Shown: positions 28,174 through 36,204 of the stretch, piece after piece | Layout: each line of letters opens with the position of its first letter | How positions within the stretch are numbered: the stretch's first letter is position 1 | Assembly (NCBI RefSeq): GCF_946886895.1 | Contig: NZ_CAMPJO010000002.1 | Coordinates: forward strand, 124,001-188,000 | DNA from: an uncultured Marinobacter sp. | Lineage (GTDB): Bacteria; Pseudomonadota; Gammaproteobacteria; Pseudomonadales; Oleiphilaceae | Direction: 5' to 3' | Length of the DNA: 64,000 nt | Notes under the pieces: model-generated | What the model saw: only the letters and a program-made list of their open reading frames with translations | What the model was told of the DNA's origin: nothing | Database searches by the model: none | Position numbers and translations under genes: made by a program

Positions 28174-28194
28174 GTCGCGCCCCTCGCGGGCGCG
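28174..28194 (+). repeat. Truncated internal CRISPR repeat lacking its 3' handle
   Basis: Only the first 21 bases of the 32-bp repeat remain, up to the end of the hairpin; the last 11 bases (TGGATTGAAAC) are missing. The distance to the next repeat is 53 bp rather than 65-67. The sequence continues GGGTCGCCAG into what should be a spacer. It is the 47th repeat from the leader, so an old unit. Confidence 0.95.
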
Positions 28195-28490
28195 GGGTCG
28201 CCAGTTATATTACGTTTAATCGTCAGGTCGCGCCCCTCGCGGGCGCGTGGATTGAAACTAGCTGTTTTCCAGTGGGCGCCCCATTTGCTGGGCGTCGCGC
28301 CCCTCGCGGGCGCGTGGATTGAAACTGGCATTGGCATACTTCGTAGGCGCGAACCTGTGTCGCGCCCCTCGCGGGCGCGTGGATTGAAACACCGCATTCG
28401 GTACGCTTCGGTGTAAGCGGGCCCCGTCGCGCCCCTCGCGGGCGCGTGGATTGAAACTCGACCTCGCTCAAGTATTCGGCCGTGGCCTTC

Positions 28491-28520
28491 GTCGCGCCCC
28501 TCGCGCTCGCGGGGATGAAC
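28491..28520 (+). repeat. Degenerate terminal CRISPR repeat
   Basis: The first 15 bases match the repeat, then it diverges (CTCGCGGGGATGAAC), with substitutions that break the hairpin stem and the handle. This marks the leader-distal end of the array. The next 150 bp, to 28670, hold no gene that I can support, only a short CCCTG/CAGGG inverted repeat at 28578-28593. Confidence 0.9.
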
Positions 28521-28670
28521 CACTGATTGTTGGAGTCAAAAACTAGTATTGACGCTGGGGCTTAAATATCGTCCCAACCCTGCAATGTCAGGGCTGCGAT
28601 GGTTCTATTGCTCATTGGCGAGTCGCTGGTTACTATCTGGTCCGAACTAAAAAAGGAAAGGAGAAGGCGC

Positions 28671-29360
28671 ATGGATTGCCCAACTATTTCAGGCTTAAAG
28701 TTAGACTCCGAGGACAAATAGGCGTTAGAAGCTATCCGGAAAGCCCAACGCAATGGCAATATGCTTGAGATTCTGTTGCCTGCGGGGGTGTTAACAACCA
28801 TATTTCTTGGCAATAACGCAGGGCAGGTAACCTACAACGTTCACTCCACTAATTGGGTTCTGTTCGCTCAGTCAATGAGCAAAATCCAGCCTATCGTGAG
28901 AAAAACAATATCCAAGGTGGCTCAAATACAGCGAACCAGGGCCGGCTTGTCATATGAACAACGCCAGTTCTGGGAAGCGGTCGAGCGTTGTGGAAAGTTA
29001 GCCGCGAACCGATCTTTACCTGATGAATCAGTGATTGACCACTTACGTGGTTACAACATCGATGACTTGAGAAATTTTTTGATAACCCGAGGCGCGCTGG
29101 TTGCCGAAACTTGCGAAAAGCCTGAGTTGTCTGAGCTGGCATACGCCATCGTCGTACTTGAAGGGGCTGATGTTTCTGGTAGTGCGGGAAAAATCGTACA
29201 GAATATAAAGGCCCTGGTATTTGGTAAGGAAACATGGGTGCTGAAAAAGAAATACCTCAAACTCCCAGCGGGCATACGGCAATATTTTGAGAAAACTGAA
29301 TATTTCAGCAAGCCATTTAACGATTTGGCAATCCTGAGAGCCATTGAGAGCACTGATTAG
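28671..29360 (+). pseudogene. Unknown gene interrupted by an in-frame TAG at codon 17
   Basis: An ATG at 28671 with an excellent ribosome-binding site (AAAGGAGAAGG) starts MDCPTISGLKLDSEDK and then meets TAG at 28719-28721. The same frame stays open for 213 more codons to 29360: ALEAIRKAQRNGNMLEILLP and onward. The ATG at 28761 inside this frame has no ribosome-binding site. A single CAG-to-TAG change would explain the layout. The protein is mixed alpha/beta and probably soluble, with one weakly hydrophobic patch (LEILLPAGVLTTIFLG). I do not recognise the family. It stands alone directly behind the CRISPR array, and its lower GC suggests acquired DNA. It may be a dead gene, or expressed at low level by read-through or reinitiation. 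Confidence 0.7.
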
Positions 29361-29432
29361 CCATCAGGGCAGGAACGGCTCTCCATTTTCCCCATGCAAT
29401 CCCCCAACCCCGTCTAAACTTCAGTGTCACAT

Positions 29433-29466
29433 CCCACCCATTACAGAATTTTAATGGGTGGGTTTT
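29433..29466 (+). terminator. Rho-independent terminator after the interrupted gene
   Basis: CCCACCCATTA (29433-29443) and TAATGGGTGGG (29452-29462) form a perfect 11-bp stem with an 8-nt loop, followed by TTTT. It lies about 70 bp after the unknown gene and insulates the TRAP operon promoter from upstream transcription. Confidence 0.85.
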
Positions 29467-29470
29467 CACC

Positions 29471-29486
29471 CATTTGCAGGCAAATG
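29471..29486. promoter_or_regulatory. 16-bp palindrome, candidate DctD activator site
   Basis: CATTTGC-AG-GCAAATG is a perfect 7-bp inverted repeat with a 2-bp centre. It lies about 50 bp upstream of the sigma-54 promoter, the usual place for an enhancer-type site bound by an NtrC-family activator. The DctD-like gene for the transporter is downstream in the same cluster. Binding is inferred. Confidence 0.5.
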
Positions 29487-29535
29487 TTGTCCGATTATTT
29501 CAAAAGTAGTTTGTTTTTAAAGAAGTTTTTGAAAC

Positions 29536-29551
29536 TGGTCTGGTCTTTGCT
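29536..29551 (+). promoter_or_regulatory. Sigma-54 promoter of the TRAP operon
   Basis: TGGTCTGGTCTTTGCT has the invariant GG (29537-29538) and GC (29549-29550) with exactly 10 bases between them, and TTTGCT at the -12 side. It lies about 80 bp before the start codon of the binding-protein gene. The cluster also encodes a sigma-54 activator, which strengthens the call. Confidence 0.65.
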
Positions 29552-29629
29552 ATTTCTTGAACCAACGGCGCCCTTGCCGGGCGACGTCGAGAACCCAAAC
29601 AAACAAAATGAAACGGGGAGCATTCTTTT

Positions 29630-30610
29630 ATGAAAACCCAACTCGTCATGGCGGCAGCGTTCGCTTCTACCCTGGTTGTGGCCAATCCGGTTGCCGCCCA
29701 GGATCGTGAAGGCTGGCCGGACAACTTTACCGTAGGTACGGCAAGCCAGGGCGGCACCTACTTCGCCTATGGTTCTGGCTGGGCCAATTTCGTAGCAGAC
29801 GAACTGGGCATATCCGGCGGCGCCGAAATTACCGGTGGCCCGGTTCAGAACATGGCCCTGGTGCACACTGGTGAACTGATTTTTGGTCTCACCACCATGG
29901 GCCCGGCCAGAGAGTCGCTGGAAGGCAACAGTCCGTTGGCACCCGGCCTTCAGATGGATAATGTCTGCGCCATATTCCCTATGTATGAGACGCCGTTCTC
30001 CATCACAACGCTGACGGATTCAGGCATTACCTCAATTGATGAAATTCCGGATGGTGCCAGCATTGGTTTTGGTCCGGCGGGCTCTACTTCAGACACCTAC
30101 TTCCCGCGCATGATGGAAACACTCGGTGTTAAGTTCGAACGCCACAACGGAAGCTGGACTGATCTTGGCACACAGTTGCAGGATGGTCTGATTGATGTCA
30201 TTGCCTTTGCCGCTGGTATTCCAATTCCCGCTGTTAGTCAGTTGGAAGTTCAGACAGACGTCAACATCATTGGTATGACTGACGAGCAGATCAAGACGAT
30301 AACAGAATCGTTCCCGGTATCGGAGTTTGTTATTCCAGCAAGCACTTACCAGTCACTGGAAGAGCCTTCCAATGTGGTTTCCATGTGGAACTTCGCTATC
30401 GCTAACTGTGAAGCACCGGACAGCCTGGTTTATGAGGCGGTCAAGCTGACCATGGAGAATAATGATCGCATGGTATCCATTCACAAGGCGGCTGAAACAA
30501 CCATTCCGGAAAACTACACGTTTAACAAGGTGCTGCCGTGGCATCCCGGTGCTGCTCGTTGGTTCAACGAGAATGGCTTCGAAATCCCTGAGAACCAGAT
30601 CCATCCATAA
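29630..30610 (+). CDS. TAXI-family TRAP transporter substrate-binding protein
   Basis: A periplasmic solute receptor that delivers its ligand to the TRAP membrane subunits. The 326-residue product has a Sec signal peptide (MKTQLVMAAAFASTLVVANPVAAQ) with cleavage after AAQ. The TAXI-type opening is FTVGTASQGGTYFAYGSGWANFV, with GGPVQNMALVHTGELIFGL, PDGASIGFGPAGSTSDTYFPRM and the C-terminal LPWHPGAARWFNENG. GGGGAG precedes the ATG. Ligands of this subfamily are mostly carboxylates or amino acids; which one cannot be told here. The DctBD pair downstream suggests a carboxylate. Confidence 0.92.
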   Translation: MKTQLVMAAAFASTLVVANPVAAQDREGWPDNFTVGTASQGGTYFAYGSGWANFVADELGISGGAEITGGPVQNMALVHTGELIFGLTTMGPARESLEGNSPLAPGLQMDNVCAIFPMYETPFSITTLTDSGITSIDEIPDGASIGFGPAGSTSDTYFPRMMETLGVKFERHNGSWTDLGTQLQDGLIDVIAFAAGIPIPAVSQLEVQTDVNIIGMTDEQIKTITESFPVSEFVIPASTYQSLEEPSNVVSMWNFAIANCEAPDSLVYEAVKLTMENNDRMVSIHKAAETTIPENYTFNKVLPWHPGAARWFNENGFEIPENQIHP

Positions 30611-30617
30611 ACGTGCT

Positions 30618-30647
30618 GACTCAGGGGGCTTTCCAGCCCCCTGAGTC
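30618..30647 (+). terminator. Intercistronic hairpin between receptor and permease genes
   Basis: GACTCAGGGGGCT and AGCCCCCTGAGTC form a perfect 13-bp stem with a TTCC loop, 7 nt after the receptor stop codon. No T-run follows, so it more likely protects the receptor mRNA 3' end or reduces read-through. That would fit the higher receptor level that such transporters need. Confidence 0.7.
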
Positions 30648-30686
30648 GGGTAACATTCCCCGGCCTCTTTGTTTGCAGGTTCGAAC

Positions 30687-32873
30687 ATGTCTGATCAATC
30701 ACCAAGCACGTCGTCTCCCGAGGTTCTCCAGGATGACGATCATATACTGGCGCATAATGTTGATGAAGAACCGGTTGAGGCGAATCGTCGGCTGTTTAGT
30801 GGCGGGCTTCTGAAGCTGGTTACTGTCCTGACCATTGCCTATTCATCATTTCATCTGTTCACGCTGAACGTTGCACCTATTGAAAGTTGGTCGTACCGGA
30901 TTATTCACGTGGCCGGTGCGTTGTTTCTCGGTTTTATGTTGTATGCCGGTGCCCGGTTTGTGCAGGCCGAAGACGATGACTCCCGGCACCGCTGGACCAC
31001 CTGGCTTGCCAGCCTGGCGTTATTGCCGGCACTGTATTCGCTTTATCAGGCGGCTACCTTTCACTATCTTCTTCAGGAAGGTGCCCGCAGAATTGACGTG
31101 GCGCTTGAGACGTGGCATTTCGGTTGGCCCCTGATAGCGGCAACTGCTGTCGGTATTGTTGCGAGCTGGTTTCACCAGCGAGAACGCTCCCGGTTCAGTT
31201 TGCCGGATCTGGTGCTGATGGTCTGCTCTGTATCTGTTGCCACTTATCTGGTCATTGTTTTTGACACCAGCATCCGCATGTCTACGGGCACTCCTTTTGC
31301 ACCGGTGGGCATATCGTTTGCCGCCGTGGCGGGTAGCGCACTGATTCTGGAATTGACCCGCCGTGTTGCGGGGATGGCTCTGGTGGTGATTGCCCTGATT
31401 TTTCTGGCCTATGTGTTTGCCGGGCCCTATTTGCCGGGCTTTCTCGGGTATCCGGGGATGTCAGTCAAACGCTTTTTCAGTCAGGTGTATACTGGCGCCG
31501 GGATACTTGGCCCCACAACGGCGGTGTCGTCTACCTATATTATTCTCTTTATCATCTTTGCAGCCTTTCTGCAGGCCTCCAAAGTTGGTGATTATTTCGT
31601 CAATTTTGCCTTTGCGGCCGCTGGTCGTTCCCGGGGTGGCCCGGCCAAGGTGGCAATCTTCGCTTCCGGCCTTATGGGCATGATCAATGGCACCAGTGCC
31701 GGTAACGTGGTTTCCACCGGTTCACTGACCATCCCGCTAATGAAGAAAGTGGGTTACTCCAAGAAATCGGCAGGAGCCGTGGAGGCAGCAGCGTCTACCG
31801 GTGGGCAGATCATGCCGCCGATCATGGGCGCCGGCGCGTTCATTATGGCGGAGATTACCGGTATTCCTTATACCGAAATTGCCATTGCGGCCGTTATTCC
31901 CGCGATTCTGTATTTTGCGTCAGTCTACTTTATGGTGGACTTCGAGGCCGCGAAACTGGGCATGCGCGGTATGCGTGAGGACGAACTGCCGAAGCTTCGC
32001 AAGCTGATCAAGCAGGTTTATCTGTTTATTCCCATCATCATCCTGATCTACGCCCTGTTCCAGGGGTATTCGGTGATTCGTGCCGGTACGCTGGCTACGG
32101 TATCCGCTGCGGTAGTGAGCTGGTTAACACCCAACAAGATGGGGATACGCGCCATTTTGCGGGCGCTGGATATTGCTTCCGTAATGGCAATTCAGATTAT
32201 CGTCGTTTGTGCGGCAGCGGGTATCATCGTGGGTGTGATTTCACTCACCGGTGTTGGTGCCCGGTTCTCGGTGTTGTTGCTGGATGTCGCCGAGGCCAGC
32301 CATTTGCTGGCGCTGATTTTCGCCATGTTCATTTCCATCCTGCTGGGCATGGGAATGCCCACCACGGCGGCCTATGCCGTGGCCGCATCGGTGGTGGCGC
32401 CGGGCCTGGTGCAACTGGGGATTGAGCCGCTCACGGCGCACTTCTTCGTGTTCTACTTCGCGGTGGTATCGGCCATTACGCCGCCGGTTGCCCTGGCATC
32501 CTATGCGGCGGCGGGTATTTCCGGAGCCAATGCCATGGAAACCTCGGTGGCGTCGTTCCGGATCGGCATTGCGGCGTTCATCGTGCCGTTCATGTTCTTC
32601 TACAACAGCGCGCTGTTGATGGAAGGGGACTGGTTCACCATCGCCCGTGCCCTGGTGACGGCCACCTTCGGGGTGTACCTGCTGTCTGGTGGTGTGCTGG
32701 GCTGGTTTGGCCAGATCAGAGCCCCCTGGCCGGTGCGCATCATGCTGATTGTCTCGGCACTGCTGATGATCGAAGGCGGCCTGTGGACGGATGTGGCCGG
32801 TGTCGCCCTGGCGGTGATCTCGTTCCTGGTCCAGCGCCAGCGCAGGCTGCGCCTGGCACCTGCGGTGGCCTGA
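30687..32873 (+). CDS. TRAP transporter fused DctQM permease
   Basis: A 728-residue inner-membrane protein combining the small 4-TM (Q) and large 12-TM (M) TRAP subunits, the form that accompanies TAXI receptors. It uses an ion gradient to drive uptake. The M-domain signatures are GLMGMINGTSAGNVVSTGSLTIPLMKKVGY, then EAAASTGGQIMPPIMGAGAFIMAE and LLGMGMPTTAAYAVAASVVAP. I chose the ATG at 30687 (MSDQSPSTSS); the open frame begins at a TTG 18 bases earlier. It is separated from the receptor gene by a hairpin. Confidence 0.93.
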   Translation: MSDQSPSTSSPEVLQDDDHILAHNVDEEPVEANRRLFSGGLLKLVTVLTIAYSSFHLFTLNVAPIESWSYRIIHVAGALFLGFMLYAGARFVQAEDDDSRHRWTTWLASLALLPALYSLYQAATFHYLLQEGARRIDVALETWHFGWPLIAATAVGIVASWFHQRERSRFSLPDLVLMVCSVSVATYLVIVFDTSIRMSTGTPFAPVGISFAAVAGSALILELTRRVAGMALVVIALIFLAYVFAGPYLPGFLGYPGMSVKRFFSQVYTGAGILGPTTAVSSTYIILFIIFAAFLQASKVGDYFVNFAFAAAGRSRGGPAKVAIFASGLMGMINGTSAGNVVSTGSLTIPLMKKVGYSKKSAGAVEAAASTGGQIMPPIMGAGAFIMAEITGIPYTEIAIAAVIPAILYFASVYFMVDFEAAKLGMRGMREDELPKLRKLIKQVYLFIPIIILIYALFQGYSVIRAGTLATVSAAVVSWLTPNKMGIRAILRALDIASVMAIQIIVVCAAAGIIVGVISLTGVGARFSVLLLDVAEASHLLALIFAMFISILLGMGMPTTAAYAVAASVVAPGLVQLGIEPLTAHFFVFYFAVVSAITPPVALASYAAAGISGANAMETSVASFRIGIAAFIVPFMFFYNSALLMEGDWFTIARALVTATFGVYLLSGGVLGWFGQIRAPWPVRIMLIVSALLMIEGGLWTDVAGVALAVISFLVQRQRRLRLAPAVA

Positions 32874-32882
32874 TCCCGTGAA

Positions 32883-32920
32883 GGGCAGGGCAATGGTGCC
32901 ATTGCACGGTTGTCCTGCCC
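32883..32920 (+). terminator. Nested hairpin between permease and sensor kinase genes
   Basis: An inner stem GCAATGG/CCATTGC (32890-32905) sits inside an outer GGGCAGG/CCTGCCC (32883-32889 with 32914-32920). There is no T-run. It lies 10-47 bp after the permease stop and may act as a factor-dependent terminator or mRNA stabiliser ahead of the kinase gene. Confidence 0.5.
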
Positions 32921-32963
32921 GGTTCCGGACGCTACGCTAGCGGTTTTTTCAGGAACCGGGTTT

Positions 32964-34778
32964 ATGTCCTACCGGATTGGCGCGTTTCTTATTTTCGGCC
33001 TTACCCTCCTGGTGTCCTGGACGCTGGGAGGTTGGGCCGGTTATCGGCAGGTGGAACAGGAAAGTCTGGAGGAGTCCTTCCGTTACCGCCAACTGGTTGC
33101 CAATGAGCTGAATCGTTATCTGCCTATCCCCGAACTGATGGCCGAGCACCCGTTGCTGGAAGCGGCCCTGAGTTCTCCTGATGACACCGGCATTATCCTG
33201 CAGGCGAATGAGGAAATGCAGCGGATGGCGACCATTGTTGGCAGCTCCGATGTGTATCTGCTGGATACCACCGGGCTGACCATCGCGGCCAGTAACTACC
33301 TTCAGGCCGACAGTTTTGTGGGCCAGAGTTACCATTTCCGGCCCTATTTCAGTGATGCCATGGAAACCGGCGATTCGGCTATCTACTTTGCGCTGGGTTC
33401 CATGTCGGGCGTTCGTGGCCTGTACTTTTCCCATCCCGTGCGTAACGACCGTGGTGCCATACTGGGTGTGATTGCAGTGAAGGTCCTGGTACATGAACTG
33501 GAATCCCAATGGCACCGGCCTGCATCACTGCAGGAGGCAGAAATGGTGGTGCTGGATCAGGCCGGTATCAGTTTTCTGGCCAGCAAGCCGAGTTGGTTGT
33601 ACCGGGATTTTAATGGCCCGGAAGCCGAAGGGCCCGGTGAGGCTTCCCGCCGAAGGTACCCTGACCGCGCGTTGCGTCCTATTGATTTTGAAGTGCTGGA
33701 AAAGCCCTTCGGATTGTCTGCGCAGTCTGGCAAGATCCGGGTTTTGGAAGACGGCAGTTCCCGGGAATACCTGAGTATCAGAACCCCTCTGCCGAGGCTT
33801 GACTGGGCTTTGCAGGTTATGGTGAGTACCCGGCCTGTGCTCTGGACCCGGCTTGGATTTGTCACTGGTGGAGTGGTTATTTTCTTTGGTGGTCTGCTTA
33901 CCTGGCTATATCTGCGCGAGCGCTATCGCCGTGAAGCGGAACTGGCGCTTCGTGGCGAGCAGTTGGAACGCAGAGTTGCCGAGCGGACAGTAGATCTCGA
34001 GCGTTCGAATCGGCAACTGCTGGCAGAAGTCCACGAACGCGAGCGCACCCAGAACGAGTTGCGCGAGACCCAGCAGGAGCTGATCCAGGCTGCCAAGCTG
34101 GCGGTGCTGGGGCAAATGTCGGCTGGCCTGAACCACGAAATGAACCAGCCGCTGACCGCGATCCAGACTTACGCCCGCAACAGCCGGCGCTTTCTCGAGA
34201 AGGGCGCGGGTGAGATGGTGGACGCCAACCTTCGCGAGATCGTCAGCCTGTGTGACAAGATGGCGGAGCTTACCCGGCAGTTCAAAGTGTTTGCCCGCAA
34301 ATCGGAGGGGCCGCCTGCCATTGTTGATTTCCGGCTGGCCGTGGATGCGGCTCTCAAGATCATCACCGCGCAGCAGAACAGTTCGAGTATCCGGATTCAC
34401 TGGCGCCGTCCGCCGGCGCCAGTCCAGTGCCACGGCGATCTGATCCGGATCGAGCAGGTGATGGTGAACCTGCTGGCCAACGCCGTCCAGGCGGTGGAAG
34501 GGCTGGAGACGCCGGAAATCACCATTGATATCACCGACGGTGATCAGAACTGGTGCTGCACCGTGCGTGATAACGGCTCCGGCCTGCCGGGTAATACCGA
34601 GCAGGTGTTCGAGCCGTTTTTTACCACGAAATCCGTCAAGCAGGGGCTGGGCCTGGGCCTGTCGATTTCACGGCAGATTGTGGACGCGCTCGGAGGCCGG
34701 CTGACCGGCCATAACCGGACGGACGGTCCGGGGGCGGAGTTTGTATTAACCCTGAAAAAGCGGGAGACAAGGGAATGA
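32964..34778 (+). CDS. dctB: DctB-type C4-dicarboxylate sensor histidine kinase
   Basis: A 604-residue membrane kinase. It has one TM near residues 5-25, a periplasmic double-Cache-like sensor domain to about residue 285, a second TM (LGFVTGGVVIFFGGLLTWLYL), a coiled coil, then the HisKA helix with GLNHEMNQPLTAIQTYARNSRR. The phospho-acceptor His sits in NHEMNQPL, the DctB/HPK4 pattern. The ATPase domain has MVNLLANAVQAVE, DNGSGLP and GLGLGLSISRQ. I chose the ATG at 32964 (MSYRIGAFLIF) with AGGA upstream. The stop overlaps the dctD start, so kinase and regulator are coupled. It should sense the TRAP substrate or a related acid. Confidence 0.88.
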   Translation: MSYRIGAFLIFGLTLLVSWTLGGWAGYRQVEQESLEESFRYRQLVANELNRYLPIPELMAEHPLLEAALSSPDDTGIILQANEEMQRMATIVGSSDVYLLDTTGLTIAASNYLQADSFVGQSYHFRPYFSDAMETGDSAIYFALGSMSGVRGLYFSHPVRNDRGAILGVIAVKVLVHELESQWHRPASLQEAEMVVLDQAGISFLASKPSWLYRDFNGPEAEGPGEASRRRYPDRALRPIDFEVLEKPFGLSAQSGKIRVLEDGSSREYLSIRTPLPRLDWALQVMVSTRPVLWTRLGFVTGGVVIFFGGLLTWLYLRERYRREAELALRGEQLERRVAERTVDLERSNRQLLAEVHERERTQNELRETQQELIQAAKLAVLGQMSAGLNHEMNQPLTAIQTYARNSRRFLEKGAGEMVDANLREIVSLCDKMAELTRQFKVFARKSEGPPAIVDFRLAVDAALKIITAQQNSSSIRIHWRRPPAPVQCHGDLIRIEQVMVNLLANAVQAVEGLETPEITIDITDGDQNWCCTVRDNGSGLPGNTEQVFEPFFTTKSVKQGLGLGLSISRQIVDALGGRLTGHNRTDGPGAEFVLTLKKRETRE

Positions 34779-36127
34779 CAGAACCTTCGGTAATTTTTGT
34801 GGATGATGACCCGCACATTCGCCAGGCCATCGCCCAGACCCTGACCCTGGAAGACCTGCCAATCCGATGTTTCGCCGATGCCCAGAGCGGGCTTGAGAGC
34901 ATTTCCCCGGACTATAACGGCGTTGTGTTGTGCGACTACAACATGCCGGAAATGGATGGGCTGGACATGCTGGAGGCCATCCGGGCCGTGGACGATGCCA
35001 TCCCGGTGATTATTCTCACCGGCCAGGGCGATATCAGTACTGCGGTTACTGCCATGCAGCAGGGGGCCTATGATTTTATCGAGAAACCGTTTGATCACGA
35101 TGAGCTGATTGAGCTGCTGCGTCACGCCCTGGAAAAACGTCAGCTCGCCCTTGAAAACCGCCGCCTGAAGGCGCAATTGAAACACCTGGCCCGGCCGGGG
35201 CCGCGTATTCTTGGTGATTCGCCATCCATGCAGAAAGTGATGGCGACCATCGACCCCATTCTGGATATTTCCGCCAATATTCTGCTCCATGGCGAGACCG
35301 GCTCGGGCAAGGATGCACTGGCCCGTTACATCCATGAAAACAGTCCCCGAGGTGCCCATAACTTTGTTGCCATCAACTGTGGCGCAGTGCCGGAAAACCT
35401 GATCGAGAGCGAGCTTTTCGGCCATGAGGCCGGTGCCTTTACCGGGGCCGATAAACGCCGTATCGGTAAAATCGAGCACGCCCACAGGGGGACTCTGTTC
35501 CTGGATGAGGTGGAAAGCATGCCGCTGTCATTGCAGGTGAAACTGCTGCGGGTGCTGGAAGAGCAGCGAGTGGAGCGCCTTGGCAGTAACCAGGTGCAGG
35601 AAGTGGATGTCCGGATCATCGCCGCCACCAAGTCAGACCTGAAAAAACTCAGTGACGAGGGTGAGTTCCGCTCAGACCTTTATTACCGGTTGAACGTGGT
35701 GAAAGTGGATATCCCGGCCCTGCGGGAACGCAAGGACGACATCCCGATGCTGTTTCACCACTTCGTACTGATTGCCGCCGCCCGTTACGACCGGGAAAGT
35801 ATCCCTCTGGGGGCCGGCCAGGCCGCCCGCCTGATGCAACACACCTGGCCGGGCAATGTCCGTGAATTGCGAAACCTCGCTGAGCGCTACGTGCTGCTGG
35901 GGCCGGCAGCCCTGGAAGAGAATGAGCCAGCCGGCCCCGACAACGTTGCCGGCCGGCAGACCCTGACCGAAATGATGGACGGCTTCGAACGCTCCACCAT
36001 CATCAGTGCCCTGAATGCCTGCCACGGCAGTATCAAGGACACCATGGTGCAACTGGGCATTGCCCGGAAAACCCTGTACGACAAGATGAAGAAGCACGGG
36101 CTGGACAAGGCCCAGTTCAAGGATTGA
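34775..36127 (+). CDS. dctD: DctD-type sigma-54-dependent response regulator
   Basis: A 450-residue NtrC-family activator. Its receiver has the phospho-Asp in VLCDYNMPEMDG (about residue 54). The AAA+ domain has GETGSGKDALARYIH (Walker A), the sigma-54-contacting GAFTGA in GHEAGAFTGADKRRIG, and GTLFLDEVESM (Walker B). A Fis-type helix-turn-helix ends the protein (TIISALNACHGSIKDTMVQLGIARKTLYDKM). The cognate kinase gene overlaps by 4 bp. The sigma-54 promoter and palindrome ahead of the TRAP receptor are its most likely target. Confidence 0.92.
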   Translation: MTEPSVIFVDDDPHIRQAIAQTLTLEDLPIRCFADAQSGLESISPDYNGVVLCDYNMPEMDGLDMLEAIRAVDDAIPVIILTGQGDISTAVTAMQQGAYDFIEKPFDHDELIELLRHALEKRQLALENRRLKAQLKHLARPGPRILGDSPSMQKVMATIDPILDISANILLHGETGSGKDALARYIHENSPRGAHNFVAINCGAVPENLIESELFGHEAGAFTGADKRRIGKIEHAHRGTLFLDEVESMPLSLQVKLLRVLEEQRVERLGSNQVQEVDVRIIAATKSDLKKLSDEGEFRSDLYYRLNVVKVDIPALRERKDDIPMLFHHFVLIAAARYDRESIPLGAGQAARLMQHTWPGNVRELRNLAERYVLLGPAALEENEPAGPDNVAGRQTLTEMMDGFERSTIISALNACHGSIKDTMVQLGIARKTLYDKMKKHGLDKAQFKD

Positions 36128-36161
36128 GGGGGCGTTTTCAAGGCGGGGTCAGCGTGAAAAA

Positions 36162-36187
36162 GGGGTCAGAATGATCGTTCTGACCCC
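36162..36187. terminator. Bidirectional hairpin between dctD and the PhoH gene
   Basis: GGGGTCAGAA and TTCTGACCCC form a perfect 10-bp stem with a TGATCG loop in the 77-bp gap between two convergent genes. A further GGGGTCAG lies at 36145. On the minus strand the hairpin is followed by CTTTTTCACG, which gives a T-run for transcripts from the PhoH gene. Confidence 0.75.
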
Positions 36188-36204
36188 GGGCTCATTGCGC
36201 AGGC

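Larger units (their letters stand above)
25140..28520 (+). CRISPR. Type I-C CRISPR array, 52 repeats and 51 spacers
   Basis: The 32-bp repeat begins GTCGCGCCCCTCGCGG and ends GCGTGGATTGAAAC, the typical I-C form. It contains a 7-bp hairpin (CGCGCCC with GGGCGCG, loop CTCGC) followed by the 11-nt handle TGGATTGAAAC. I counted starts at 25140, 25207, 25273 and so on to 28491: 50 intact copies, one truncated internal copy (28174) and one degenerate terminal copy (28491). Spacers are 33-35 bp and none looked duplicated. The handle orientation and the degenerate end show the leader lies at the cas2 side and transcription is on the plus strand. Two neighbouring spacers (near 26554 and 26619) both contain GACCGTCACCGG and could encode similar tail-protein repeats. 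Confidence 0.99.

Noticed and set aside
25078..28523. Many 60-225-codon open frames on both strands with repeated peptide blocks such as SRPSRARGLK and FNPRAREGRD
   Set aside because: They are the CRISPR repeat read in different frames; the 66-bp periodicity and GC-rich repeat explain them completely.
28667..28679. GGCGCATGGATTG at the start of the interrupted gene resembles GGCGCGTGGATTG in the CRISPR repeat
   Set aside because: The match is 12 of 13 bases but does not extend either way and the spacing to the array is irregular; chance is the simpler reading.
28562..28813. 83-codon minus-strand frame behind the array
   Set aside because: It is antisense to the interrupted plus-strand gene, lacks a ribosome-binding site and has no recognisable features.
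17088..29400. CRISPR island as a mobile element
   Set aside because: No integrase, transposase, flanking direct repeat or tRNA att site was seen at either edge; the tRNA-Gln gene is far away and in its conserved place.
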